DNA from: JADCGM01 sp943368345
GTDB lineage: Bacteria > Pseudomonadota > Alphaproteobacteria > Sphingomonadales > Sphingomonadaceae
Reading direction: 5' to 3'
Assembly (NCBI GenBank): GCA_943368345.1
Contig: CALRKY020000041.1
Span: 1-19,366, forward strand
DNA length: 19,366 bases
Made by a program: the position numbers and the translations under genes. The notes beneath the pieces are model-generated. The model did not search any database. It was not told the DNA's origin and worked only from the letters and a program-made list of their open reading frames with translations. Of this stretch, positions 1 through 7,931 are shown in pieces (within the stretch, counting starts at the first letter, position 1; each line of letters starts with the position of its first letter).

Positions 1-193
1 GCTGGTGGCTCCCTGCAAGCGATGCAACGCTGTCCAGCGGGCCTCCCGCCGCAACCGCACGTGCGGCGGGCCAAATCCGGCCCATTGCGGCGTTGCGCGT
101 TGGTCACGATGCCAATGCATCGCTCCCGCCTCACGCCTTGCACTGAACCAAATTTGGCTCCGTCACGGTGACCCGGATTGGTCGACAGACGCT
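1..193. other. Palindrome-rich stretch with no convincing gene
   Basis: No frame here has a recognisable protein; a plus-strand frame runs through it but continues antisense to the YdcF gene and looks like a GC-rich shadow. The stretch holds several inverted repeats: a 9-bp stem at 45-53/62-70 around an 8-nt loop, a 12-bp perfect palindrome CCGCACGTGCGG at 55-66 nested in it, CGATGC/GCATCG at 107-112/117-122, CCAAATTTGG at 148-157 and GTCAC/GTGAC at 162-172. It lies downstream of the YdcF stop on the minus strand, so it could be a folded 3' region, a dispersed extragenic repeat, or a remnant of a gene cut off by the window edge. I cannot choose between these from one copy. Confidence 0.4.
45..70. 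repeat. 9-bp stem-loop with embedded palindrome
   Basis: CCCGCCGCA (45-53) is followed after 8 nt by its perfect reverse complement TGCGGCGGG (62-70). The right half can alternatively pair within CCGCACGTGCGG (55-66), giving two mutually exclusive structures. No T-run follows on either strand, so it is not a standard intrinsic terminator, although it lies downstream of the minus-strand epimerase-YdcF unit. Confidence 0.5.
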
Positions 194-967
194 CTAGGGT
201 TCCGGCCAAATCTCGTCGATACGGCCTGTGGCGCGGTAGACGACGAGTCCAACATATTCGTGGATGGCCAGATCGGTTCGGTCGAGATTGTCGAGGATAT
301 TGCCTCTGAACAGGTCGCGCCATCCGTCAATCGGCGGCGTTTCGTAGTCGACAGGGAATGGCAGTGGTTTCAGCCCAGCAGCCTGAAAACAGGCCACCGA
401 TCGCGGCATATGGAATGCCGAGGTGACGAGAATGACCGGCCGCCGCGTGGCTTTGGCAACCCCGTTCGCGTTGGTGCACGTGTCTTTGGTCGCGCCGACA
501 AGGCGTATCCGCTCTGGCGCTATGCCAAGGGCCAGCCATGTGCGCTGTACCACATCAACATCCCGCAGCGTTGACCCGGGGTAGGTGACGCCACCGACGA
601 TCGCCAATTCTGACGTGGGCAGGGCAACCGCCAGTTCTGCCCCGCCAATTATCCGGTCCGCATGGGCATTATATTCGGAACGCTGCGCCATGCGGGATGC
701 ACCAATCCGTTCTGCCCCGCCGAGCACTGCGATAAAGGCGTTGCTCGGAAGCGCGGCAACTGATTTCCCAGCGAACCTGTTCTCCAGTGGTTTCATCAAT
801 AGCAAGCCGAGCGGTGAGAATCCGGCAATGATGAACCAGCCGAGTGCCGCCGCCAACAGTCGCCGCGACCATTTCGGTGAGCTTCGGAATATCAACAAGG
901 AGACGAGCGTCAGCCAAAATATCCAGCTGATCGGGCCAAACAGGTTCCAGATTTCATAGTTGCTCAA
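194..967 (-). CDS. YdcF/DUF218 family membrane protein (ElyC/SanA-like)
   Basis: The 257-residue product has two N-terminal hydrophobic segments (about residues 13-28 and 37-58) and then a DUF218 domain, the YdcF/SanA/ElyC fold linked in other bacteria to envelope polysaccharide or lipid-carrier metabolism. Visible landmarks are the strand ending in LGG (about residue 82), GATKDTCTNANG, and the late ILVTSAFHMPRS motif that typifies the family. The usual [ST]xxTxENA segment reads TKDTCTNAN, so the common acidic residue is Thr. The start is TTG at 965-967, sharing TTGA with the stop of the upstream epimerase gene, which implies translational coupling; the nearest in-frame ATG would remove both membrane segments. 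Its pairing with a nucleotide-sugar epimerase suggests a role in surface polysaccharide assembly (inference). Confidence 0.85.
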   Translation of the reverse strand: MSNYEIWNLFGPISWIFWLTLVSLLIFRSSPKWSRRLLAAALGWFIIAGFSPLGLLLMKPLENRFAGKSVAALPSNAFIAVLGGAERIGASRMAQRSEYNAHADRIIGGAELAVALPTSELAIVGGVTYPGSTLRDVDVVQRTWLALGIAPERIRLVGATKDTCTNANGVAKATRRPVILVTSAFHMPRSVACFQAAGLKPLPFPVDYETPPIDGWRDLFRGNILDNLDRTDLAIHEYVGLVVYRATGRIDEIWPEP

Positions 968-1965
968 ACTCGGTGGTATCCCCGGTACCAGTCAATGAAT
1001 TTCGGAATGCCTTCACTGATGCTGGTGAGCGGCTGGAAGCCAAGGTCGGATTGGATGGCGCCGATATCGGCGAAACTGTCTTTCACATCGCCGTCCTGCA
1101 TCGGGAAAAATTCTTTGATCGCGGGTTTTCCCAGGGCAGTTTCGATCAAGCCGATCATCCGCATCAAGTCTTCGGACTTGTGGTTTCCGATATTGTACAG
1201 CCGGTTCGGCCCGGTCGATCCACCTGCCTTCCGGCTGCCGTCGTCGGGCGGCGGATTGTCGAGGCAAGCGACCACGCCGGTGACGATGTCATCAATATAG
1301 GTGAAATCCCGCCGCATTTCGCCATTGTTGAAAACCTTGATCGGCTTCCCGCGCAAAATGGCATCGGTGAACAGCCACATCGCCATGTCGGGACGACCCC
1401 AGGGCCCATAGGCGGTGAAAAACCGCAGGCCAGTCATCGGCAGGCGGTAGAGATGGCCATAGGTTTCGGCCATCAACTCGTCGGCCTTCTTCGTCGCTGC
1501 ATAGAGGGAGATCGGATGATCGACCCGGTCGTCGACCGAGAAGGGCAGTTTGGTGTTGGAGCCATAGACCGACGACGATGAGGCATAGACCATATGGCGG
1601 CAGCGCTCGCTTCGCCGCGCATATTCCATCACGTTCAAATGGCCGACGAGGTTCGATTGGACATAGGCGTGCGGATTCTCGATGGAATAGCGAACACCAG
1701 CTTGGGCGCCCAGGTGGACGATGCGGTCGATGGGTAGCCCATCAAGTGCCGCAGTCAGTGCCGGATAATCGGCAAAATCGGCCCGAACAAAGCGAAACGC
1801 CGATCCAAAACTGGCTTGCAGGTCAGCGATCCGGTCAGACTTCAGCTGAATGCTGTAATAGTCATTGATATTGTCGAGACCAACAACCTCTTCACCCCGG
1901 GCAAGCAGGCGCTTTGCGACGTGATAGCCGATAAATCCCGCCGCACCGGTAACCAGAACTGCCAT
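964..1965 (-). CDS. NAD-dependent epimerase, UDP-glucuronate 4-epimerase type
   Basis: A 333-residue extended short-chain dehydrogenase. The NAD-binding Rossmann motif GAAGFIG is at residues 7-13, the VYASSSSVYG strand at about 126-135, and the catalytic pair Tyr155/Lys159 in YAATKK; the GPWGRPDMA segment near 187-195 is typical of the family. The opening GAAGFIGYH...LDNINDYY and the ending IDWYRGYH match UDP-glucuronate 4-epimerases (LpsL/WbnF/GAE), which convert UDP-glucuronate to UDP-galacturonate for lipopolysaccharide or capsule. The length fits. The ATG at 1963-1965 follows an AAGAGGCGG Shine-Dalgarno. The downstream YdcF gene overlaps its stop by 4 nt, so the two form an operon. Substrate specificity is inferred; UDP-glucose or dTDP-sugar epimerases are alternatives. 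Confidence 0.9.
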   Translation of the reverse strand: MAVLVTGAAGFIGYHVAKRLLARGEEVVGLDNINDYYSIQLKSDRIADLQASFGSAFRFVRADFADYPALTAALDGLPIDRIVHLGAQAGVRYSIENPHAYVQSNLVGHLNVMEYARRSERCRHMVYASSSSVYGSNTKLPFSVDDRVDHPISLYAATKKADELMAETYGHLYRLPMTGLRFFTAYGPWGRPDMAMWLFTDAILRGKPIKVFNNGEMRRDFTYIDDIVTGVVACLDNPPPDDGSRKAGGSTGPNRLYNIGNHKSEDLMRMIGLIETALGKPAIKEFFPMQDGDVKDSFADIGAIQSDLGFQPLTSISEGIPKFIDWYRGYHRV

Positions 1966-2075
1966 GAATCCGCCTCTTGTGGTATCGCAGCGGGGTAACC
2001 TGACCGGCTGATTGGCGCAACCGTACGATCACGGGTTTCCATCGGCGCGTGGCTGCGCTAATTCCCGCCGCTCGT

Positions 2076-2150
2076 TGGGGCGTCGCCAAGTGGTAAGGCA
2101 GCGGCTTTTGATGCCGCCATCCGCAGGTTCGAATCCTGCCGCCCCAGCCA
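2076..2150 (+). tRNA. tRNA-Gln (anticodon UUG), CCA encoded
   Basis: A complete cloverleaf can be drawn. The acceptor stem is TGGGGCG (2076-2082) with CGCCCCA (2140-2146), followed by discriminator G and encoded CCA (2148-2150). The anticodon stem GCGGC/GCCGC (2101-2105/2113-2117) frames the loop TTTTGAT, with anticodon TTG at 2108-2110. The T arm carries GGTTCGAATCC. The unpaired-looking first U and G73 are classic glutamine tRNA identity features. It sits alone, 19 nt from the convergent stop of the last permease gene, with no integrase beside it. Confidence 0.97.
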
Positions 2151-2169
2151 GTTTCTTTCGGATGCCGCC

Positions 2170-4662
2170 TCATTCGTACCGGAGCGCATGGATCGGGTTG
2201 GCGCGCGCGACCCGGATGGCGTGGCCGATGATGGTTATCGTTGCGATGATCAGTGCGAGTGCGCCCGCGCCGAGGAACCAGTGTGGGCCAAGCGCGATCC
2301 GTTCGGCAAAGCTGTTGAGCCAATCCCGCATCAGCCACCAGGCGACTGGCCAGGCAATGATGTTGGCGAGAACAACCGGCTTGGAAAATTGCCAGACGAG
2401 CAGGCCCACAATGTCCTGGGTTCGTGCGCCCAACACTTTGCGGATCCCGATTTCCTTGGTCCGCCGTTCGGCGGTGAAGGCTGCCAGACCGTAGAGGCCG
2501 AGGCAGGCAACGAATATTGCCAGCCCGGCAAAGGCCGCAAAGGAAATCGCCCGCGCCTCGTCCGCATCATACTGGGCGGTGATGATCTCATCGGCGAATC
2601 TCGCTTCGAAGGGCACTTGCGGGGCATAGCGTTTCCATACCGCTTCGACCGCATCGCGCACCTCGCCAGCGCGACCGACCGGCAACCGAACCAGCAATTC
2701 ATATTGGTAGGCGCGGTCATAGCTTAGCATCAACGGTTCATACGGGTCGCGGAAGGATCGCAGCCGCATATCCGGGATGACGCCGACGATCGTCACCGGC
2801 ACGAGACCGAATTTCTCGTCTACCAAGGAACCACGGAAACTCTTGCCAATTGCGTCATCCGCCGACTTGAAACCCAGTTTCTCGATAGCGCTCAGACTTA
2901 GCACCGCGTTCATCCCGCGCTCCGCAAACGCCGCTTCGGCTGCCGGATCGTTGGGTGGTATTTCGGTATCGTCGCGTGGAATATCCTTGCTGAGATTTCG
3001 GCCAGCTAGAAATTTCGCCCCGATGGCATCGAAATAGCCAGGATCGGCGGAATAGTTACCAAGTTCAATCGGGCGCGGGTTGCCCTCGATGCGAACGATT
3101 GTGTTCATACGCATATCGCTGTTGATGCCAATCGAGGTGCGCCCGGCTGCCACAACGCCCGGAACACGGGTGATGGCATCGACCAGTGGGCCAATAACCG
3201 GCTTCAGCTGCTTGCGACCGATTCCGTCAATTTGCAGCAACCCGTCGCGGTTGTATCCGGTATCAGCGGATCGGGCATAGAAGGTCTGTGCGGCCACGAC
3301 CGCCGTGCAAATGGTGAGTGCAATGGAAACAGCGAACTGCCCGACAACCAAGGCGTTCCGCAAGCGGCCAGAGCCCTGCGGATCGCTTCCCCGATTGGCT
3401 TTCAAGACCGCGGCGGGTTCAAAGCGGGATAGAACAAAGGCCGGGTAGAGGCCGGCCAGAAAGCCGACCAGAATGACCAGGCCAATGACGGGCAGAACGA
3501 TGCCCCCGCTCCCGAAATAGGCGAGGGCCAGATCGGCCTTCAGGAATTCGGACAGTGCCGGGAGCGACAGTTCGACCAACGCCAGCGCCACCAGCATCGC
3601 AAGGATGGACACCACAAGCGACTCACCGAGGAACTGCCCAACCAGCTGACCCCGGCTGGCACCAAGCGTCTTGCGCAGGGCGACTTCGCGCGCGCGTTGT
3701 CCGGCGCGGGCTGTCGACAGATTGACAAAATTGATACAGGCCATGCCGAGTATGAGCAGTGCCACCAGCGCAAATGTGGTGATTGTGCGTGGATCGTTCG
3801 ACGGCGTCATCGCCGCCCGATCGGCCTCACCCAGGTGGATGTTGCGGATCGCTGTGAGTTTCCAGTCTGTGGTGTCGCCGTCATTGACCTCGGCACCGTC
3901 AAAGCTCTGCTTTGGGATATTGCGCGCTTCCCATGCAGCCATTCGGGGCGCCAGGCTTTCAGCAGTCACCCCGGCTCGTAACCTGACGTAGACATAGCCA
4001 CTGTTCCACCCGAAGGTCGTGAAGAAATGCGGCTGATCGGCATAGGTGCTTGGATCAAACGGCACGATCATCGTGACTGAGAGATGGCTGTTGCGCGGTA
4101 CGTCTTTCAGAATGCCGGTTACGCGGTAATCAAAGGTCCTGCCCGAGCGGATCATTGAAAGGCGTTGCCCCATCGCGTCCTGCCCCGGAAAGCGCTTTTC
4201 GGCCTCTTTTTGGGTGATCAGCAGCGACCCAGGTTGTTTCAGCGCGTTTCGACTATCGCCGCGCACCAGTGGCAGTTGGACAATGTCGAGAAAGTCGGGC
4301 TCTGCGATAAGCACGTCGCCGGTGGTGGCAATCCCGTCCTGGAGAATGACCGGTCGCCCCTGGGTCAGATAAGCGCGCTTTTCGATCTCGGGGAAGTCTT
4401 TGGCGAGCGTCGTTCCGACCACATAGGAGGTCACCTGCGACGCTTCGGTGCGGTTGTTTTCCGGGTCGTTGGAAAATGTCTGGACCTGATAGGCCTGATC
4501 ATTGCCCGGCAGCCAAGTATCATAGCTGGTCTCATAGCGCACGAACAACAGCAGCAAGATGCACGCCGCCATGCCAATGGCGAGGCCAAGGATGTTGATC
4601 AGCGCAAAGACCCGGTTGCGGGCGAGGGTGCGTAGACCAACCGTCAGATAGTTTTTCAACAT
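2170..4662 (-). CDS. FtsX-fold ABC transporter permease (second of a paralogous pair)
   Basis: The 830-residue inner-membrane permease duplicates the MacB/FtsX plan. It has TM1 at about 18-41, a MacB-type periplasmic domain (about 42-290), TMs at about 296-316, 350-368 and 388-411, then TM5 at about 436-458, a second periplasmic domain and three final TMs (about 706-728, 758-778, 796-814). The cytoplasmic loops REVALRKTLGA and KEIGIRKVLGA look like the segments that dock the ATPase. The frame is open upstream to 4785, but the ATG at 4660-4662 has AAGGG 7 nt before it and begins MLKNYLTVG, matching the paralogue upstream (MWRNYLTVG). The longer version would also overlap that gene. It is the last gene of the operon. 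No ATPase domain is fused, unlike MacB itself. The substrate is unknown. Confidence 0.92.
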   Translation of the reverse strand: MLKNYLTVGLRTLARNRVFALINILGLAIGMAACILLLLFVRYETSYDTWLPGNDQAYQVQTFSNDPENNRTEASQVTSYVVGTTLAKDFPEIEKRAYLTQGRPVILQDGIATTGDVLIAEPDFLDIVQLPLVRGDSRNALKQPGSLLITQKEAEKRFPGQDAMGQRLSMIRSGRTFDYRVTGILKDVPRNSHLSVTMIVPFDPSTYADQPHFFTTFGWNSGYVYVRLRAGVTAESLAPRMAAWEARNIPKQSFDGAEVNDGDTTDWKLTAIRNIHLGEADRAAMTPSNDPRTITTFALVALLILGMACINFVNLSTARAGQRAREVALRKTLGASRGQLVGQFLGESLVVSILAMLVALALVELSLPALSEFLKADLALAYFGSGGIVLPVIGLVILVGFLAGLYPAFVLSRFEPAAVLKANRGSDPQGSGRLRNALVVGQFAVSIALTICTAVVAAQTFYARSADTGYNRDGLLQIDGIGRKQLKPVIGPLVDAITRVPGVVAAGRTSIGINSDMRMNTIVRIEGNPRPIELGNYSADPGYFDAIGAKFLAGRNLSKDIPRDDTEIPPNDPAAEAAFAERGMNAVLSLSAIEKLGFKSADDAIGKSFRGSLVDEKFGLVPVTIVGVIPDMRLRSFRDPYEPLMLSYDRAYQYELLVRLPVGRAGEVRDAVEAVWKRYAPQVPFEARFADEIITAQYDADEARAISFAAFAGLAIFVACLGLYGLAAFTAERRTKEIGIRKVLGARTQDIVGLLVWQFSKPVVLANIIAWPVAWWLMRDWLNSFAERIALGPHWFLGAGALALIIATITIIGHAIRVARANPIHALRYE

Positions 4663-4708
4663 GGCGTGACCCTTGGCAATGGACGAACGAATTGGCGGCT
4701 TTTCGTCG

Positions 4709-7207
4709 TCATTCGTAGCGAAGCGCGTGGATGGGGTTGGCGCGCGCAATCCGCAGTGCATGGCTGATGATGGTCGCCGTCGCAATCAACAGGGCAAGCA
4801 GGCCCGCACCAACGAACCACTGCGGACCAAGTGCAATCCGGTCGGAGAAGGTGTTGAGCCAGTCGCGCATCAACCACCAGGCAATCGGCCAGGCGATGAT
4901 GTTGGCGATGACCACCGGCTTGGAAAATTGCCAGACCAGCAGCCGGACAATGTCCTGGGTTTTCGCACCCAGGACTTTGCGGATGCCAATCTCCTTGGTC
5001 CGGCGCTCGGCGGTGAAGGCCGCTAGCCCGAACAGGCCAAGGCAGCCGACAATGACCGACAGGGCGGTAAAACCGGCAAAGATAATGGCGCGGGCATCGT
5101 CGGCCTTGTAGAGTTCGTGCACGATGTCCTCGCTGAACTTGGCTTCATAGGGGACATCGTTGGTGACGCTTTCCCAGGCCTGTTTGACCTTGGCATTCAC
5201 AGCAGCCGGATCGCCGGTGTAGCGGACGATCATGTCGCTATGGCCGCTGTTGGTGTTGATGAACAGGATGGCATCGAGCGGCACGTGCAGGGACCGGAAG
5301 CGCGAGTCCGCCACCACACCAACGATGGTCATCGGGACAAGGCCACCCTCGATGAATACGATGCCGGCCTTCAGGGTCTTCCCGATGGCGTCGGCGGGGC
5401 GGTCATATCCCATGCGCTTGGCGGCGGACGCATTGATGACAACATTGCCACCCCGCGCGACAAGCGCCTCTTCCGCCGCCGTATCGGTTGGGAAGGGGAG
5501 GGTCATGTCGTCCATCCGGCGATTGTCGTAAAATCGACCGGCCAGCAACTTGATACCCATCGCATTGAAGAAACCGGTGTCGATGAAATAGGTGCCGATG
5601 GTGACCTGCTCGGTTCGACCCGGGATCAGCACGCCGGTGTTGTTGCTGTTCTGGGTTGCGATGCCGATGGCGGTCCGTCCGACCGACACGACACCCGGCA
5701 CCCGCTTGACGCGCTCTGCAATCGCTTCACCCCGGCCAAGCAACTGGTAGCGCGACAGATTGTCGACCTGGATGATGTTCTCCCGCTTGAAACCGGGGTC
5801 AGAGGTGCGGGCATAGACCGTCTGGCCGTAGACAACCGCCGTACAGATGATCAGGCCGATCGAAACAGCGAACTGGCTGACCACCAGCGCAGTCCGCAAC
5901 CGGCCTGAGCCCGGCGTCTCGCTGGACGACCGGTTGGCTTTCAGGACCGACGCCGGCTGAAACCGGGACAGGTAGAAGGCGGGATAAAGGCCGCCGAGGA
6001 TGCCGACCGCCAGCGTCAATCCGACGACGGGTAGCAGCGCGCCGTCCGCGCCGAAATAACTGAGGCCAAGATCCGCCTCCAGGAAATTGGCGAGGCCGGG
6101 TAGCGAAATCTCCACGAATGCCAGCGCCAGCAGCATCGCCAGGATGGCGACGATCATCGATTCCCCCAGGAACTGCAGGATCAATTGCCGCCGGTTGGCC
6201 CCAAGCGTCTTGCGCAGCGCCACTTCCCGCGCCCGCATGCTGGCCCGGGCCGTGGTCAGGTTGACGAAATTGATCACCGCCATGGCGAGGATCAGCAGGC
6301 CGACGACCGCAAAGGTGGTGATCGTCCGCTGGTCATTGCCCGGCGTCATGGCGCCGCCCTGCGCCTTACCGAGGTGAACATCCTTCAGATTGACCAGCCG
6401 CCAGTCCTGACGGTCGCCGTCGTTGTAGACATCATCGCCAACCGGCTGATCTGGAATGTTGCGCTTCTCCCAGGCAGGCAATCCCGCCTCGATGGTCTTG
6501 GGGTCCGTCCCGGGTTTCAGGCGGGCGTAGACCCAGCCACCCTGACAGCCCCAGCAATCGAGAAACTGCGGTTCATTGGCCATGTAGGTCGCAATATCGA
6601 CGCGGGCGATGGTTGAGAATTTCAGGTGCGAATTGCGGGGCAGGTCCTTCAGGACGGCGCCGACCTGATAGTCCGACCGGACACCCTTGGAGATAATCGT
6701 CAGCGTCTTGCCGACCACATCGTCGGTTCCGAAGCGCTTCGTTGCCTCGGATTGGGTCATCACCGCCGTGCCAATCCGGCTGAGCGCATTGCGATCACCA
6801 CGCGCCACCGGAAGCTGGATGACATCCAACAAATTGCTGTCGGCGAAAACGAAATCCTTGGTCGGCGAGGCCTGGCCATCCTTCAGGAGCACCGGCGACC
6901 CGGCGAGCAGATAGCTGACTTTGTCGACCTGCGGGAAGTCCTTCAGCAGGCGGCGTCCGGCCTGATAGGCGGTCATCTGCAGCTGAAGCTCGGGGCTACC
7001 ATTGTCGTCGGCGGTGTACCAGCTTTGAAACTGGTAGGCGTCATCCGACCCCGCCAACCAGCGATCATAGCTCAGCTCATAACGGACGAAGAGCAGGATC
7101 ATCAGGCAGGCCGCCATGCCGATGGCCAGCCCGAAAATCGTGATGAAGCTATAGGTCCGGTTCTTGGCGAGCGCCCGAACTCCGACGGTCAGATAATTGC
7201 GCCACAT
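4709..7207 (-). CDS. FtsX-fold ABC transporter permease (first of a paralogous pair)
   Basis: The 832-residue product has the same eight-TM, two-periplasmic-domain architecture as the next gene, and the two are plainly paralogous along their length. Shared segments include NYLTVG at the start, the loop REVALRKTLGA, AERRTKEIGIRKVLGA near the C-terminus and an identical final ANPIHALRYE. The periplasmic domains are the most diverged parts (for example here an LDCWGCQGGW segment absent from the paralogue), which is where substrate or adaptor contacts would differ. The ATG at 7205-7207 follows GGGGAG with an 8-nt spacer, 26 nt after the ATPase gene. With one ATPase gene for two permeases, a heterodimeric transmembrane unit is the simplest inference; two alternative homodimers are also possible. 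Confidence 0.93.
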   Translation of the reverse strand: MWRNYLTVGVRALAKNRTYSFITIFGLAIGMAACLMILLFVRYELSYDRWLAGSDDAYQFQSWYTADDNGSPELQLQMTAYQAGRRLLKDFPQVDKVSYLLAGSPVLLKDGQASPTKDFVFADSNLLDVIQLPVARGDRNALSRIGTAVMTQSEATKRFGTDDVVGKTLTIISKGVRSDYQVGAVLKDLPRNSHLKFSTIARVDIATYMANEPQFLDCWGCQGGWVYARLKPGTDPKTIEAGLPAWEKRNIPDQPVGDDVYNDGDRQDWRLVNLKDVHLGKAQGGAMTPGNDQRTITTFAVVGLLILAMAVINFVNLTTARASMRAREVALRKTLGANRRQLILQFLGESMIVAILAMLLALAFVEISLPGLANFLEADLGLSYFGADGALLPVVGLTLAVGILGGLYPAFYLSRFQPASVLKANRSSSETPGSGRLRTALVVSQFAVSIGLIICTAVVYGQTVYARTSDPGFKRENIIQVDNLSRYQLLGRGEAIAERVKRVPGVVSVGRTAIGIATQNSNNTGVLIPGRTEQVTIGTYFIDTGFFNAMGIKLLAGRFYDNRRMDDMTLPFPTDTAAEEALVARGGNVVINASAAKRMGYDRPADAIGKTLKAGIVFIEGGLVPMTIVGVVADSRFRSLHVPLDAILFINTNSGHSDMIVRYTGDPAAVNAKVKQAWESVTNDVPYEAKFSEDIVHELYKADDARAIIFAGFTALSVIVGCLGLFGLAAFTAERRTKEIGIRKVLGAKTQDIVRLLVWQFSKPVVIANIIAWPIAWWLMRDWLNTFSDRIALGPQWFVGAGLLALLIATATIISHALRIARANPIHALRYE

Positions 7208-7233
7208 GGCCGGTACTCCCCGTTTTAACCTGC

Positions 7234-7914
7234 TCAGGCGGCGCGACGCCGTTCGACCAGCACCCGCCCGTCGAGCATGTTGACGACCCGGCCGGCATAG
7301 TCGGCGTGGGCCGGGGAGTGAGTGACCATGATGATGGTTGAGCCCTCGCTGTTCAGACGCCGGAGCATCTGCATGACCTCGTCACCGTGGGCGGTATCTA
7401 GGTTGCCGGTTGGTTCATCAGCGAGGATCATCGCCGGAGCCCCAACGACCGCCCGGGCAACCGCGACCCGCTGCTGCTGGCCGCCTGACAGCTGGCTTGG
7501 CCGGTGATTGGCCCGGTGCGCGATGCCAACCTTGTCCATCACCGCCTCGACCCGTGACCGACGTTCGACGGCTGGCATATCGTGGTAGAGCAGCGCCAGC
7601 TCGATATTCTCCCGGACCGACAGTTCGTCGATTAGGTTAAAGCTCTGGAAGATGAAGCCGATATTGGCCTTCCGGACATTGCCGAGTTCGCCTTCTTTTA
7701 ACTTGGCGACATCCCGGCCCTGAAACAGATATTCCCCCGATGTCGGGCTATCGAGCATCCCGATGATATTCAGCAGCGTTGATTTTCCGCAGCCCGACGG
7801 CCCCATGATCGCCACGAATTCCCCGGCGGCAATGTCGAGATCGATGCGGTCAAGTGCCGTGGTTTCGACTTCATCGGTGCGGTAGGCCTTGGACAGGTTG
7901 CGCATGGACAGCAT
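7234..7914 (-). CDS. ABC transporter ATP-binding protein, MacB/LolD type
   Basis: A complete 226-residue nucleotide-binding subunit. It has Walker A GPSGCGKS (38-45), Q-loop Gln90, signature LSGGQ (142-146), Walker B MILADEP with catalytic Glu167, and the H-loop His199. The FNLIDELSVRENIELALLY stretch is typical of the MacB/LolD/FtsE group, which powers mechanotransmission or lipoprotein-release systems rather than classical import. A longer frame opens at a TTG at 7935, but GGAGG (7922-7926) lies inside that extension, 7 nt before the ATG at 7912-7914, which is therefore the start. The gene follows the adaptor stop by 17 nt and precedes the first permease, so it presumably energises both permeases. 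Confidence 0.95.
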   Translation of the reverse strand: MLSMRNLSKAYRTDEVETTALDRIDLDIAAGEFVAIMGPSGCGKSTLLNIIGMLDSPTSGEYLFQGRDVAKLKEGELGNVRKANIGFIFQSFNLIDELSVRENIELALLYHDMPAVERRSRVEAVMDKVGIAHRANHRPSQLSGGQQQRVAVARAVVGAPAMILADEPTGNLDTAHGDEVMQMLRRLNSEGSTIIMVTHSPAHADYAGRVVNMLDGRVLVERRRAA

Positions 7915-7921
7915 GGGGTTT

Positions 7922-7926
7922 CCTCC
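7922..7926 (-). promoter_or_regulatory. Shine-Dalgarno that fixes the ATPase start
   Basis: GGAGG on the minus strand lies 7 nt upstream of the ATG at 7914 and rules out the longer TTG-initiated reading, in which it would be coding. Confidence 0.8.
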
Positions 7927-7931
7927 GGCGA

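Noticed and set aside
5..574. Plus-strand open frame of 189 codons at the left edge
   Set aside because: It is Arg/Cys-rich with no family resemblance, and two thirds of it is antisense to the YdcF gene, whose protein is well conserved in style.
2076..2150. tRNA-Gln as an integration site of a mobile element
   Set aside because: There is no integrase, no duplicated tRNA 3' end and no phage or island gene on either side in the window.
2151..2169. Intrinsic terminator after the tRNA
   Set aside because: There is a small T-rich patch (GTTTCTTTC) but no preceding stem other than the tRNA acceptor itself.
4663..4785. 41-residue N-terminal extension of the second permease
   Set aside because: It overlaps the end of the paralogue gene, lacks a ribosome site, and is not matched in the paralogue, which starts at the equivalent of MLKNYLTVG.
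5117..5908. Long plus-strand open frames antisense to the permeases (for example 263 codons here)
   Set aside because: They are typical shadow frames of GC-rich coding DNA, with Gly/Asp/Arg-rich nonsense sequence opposite clearly conserved permease domains.
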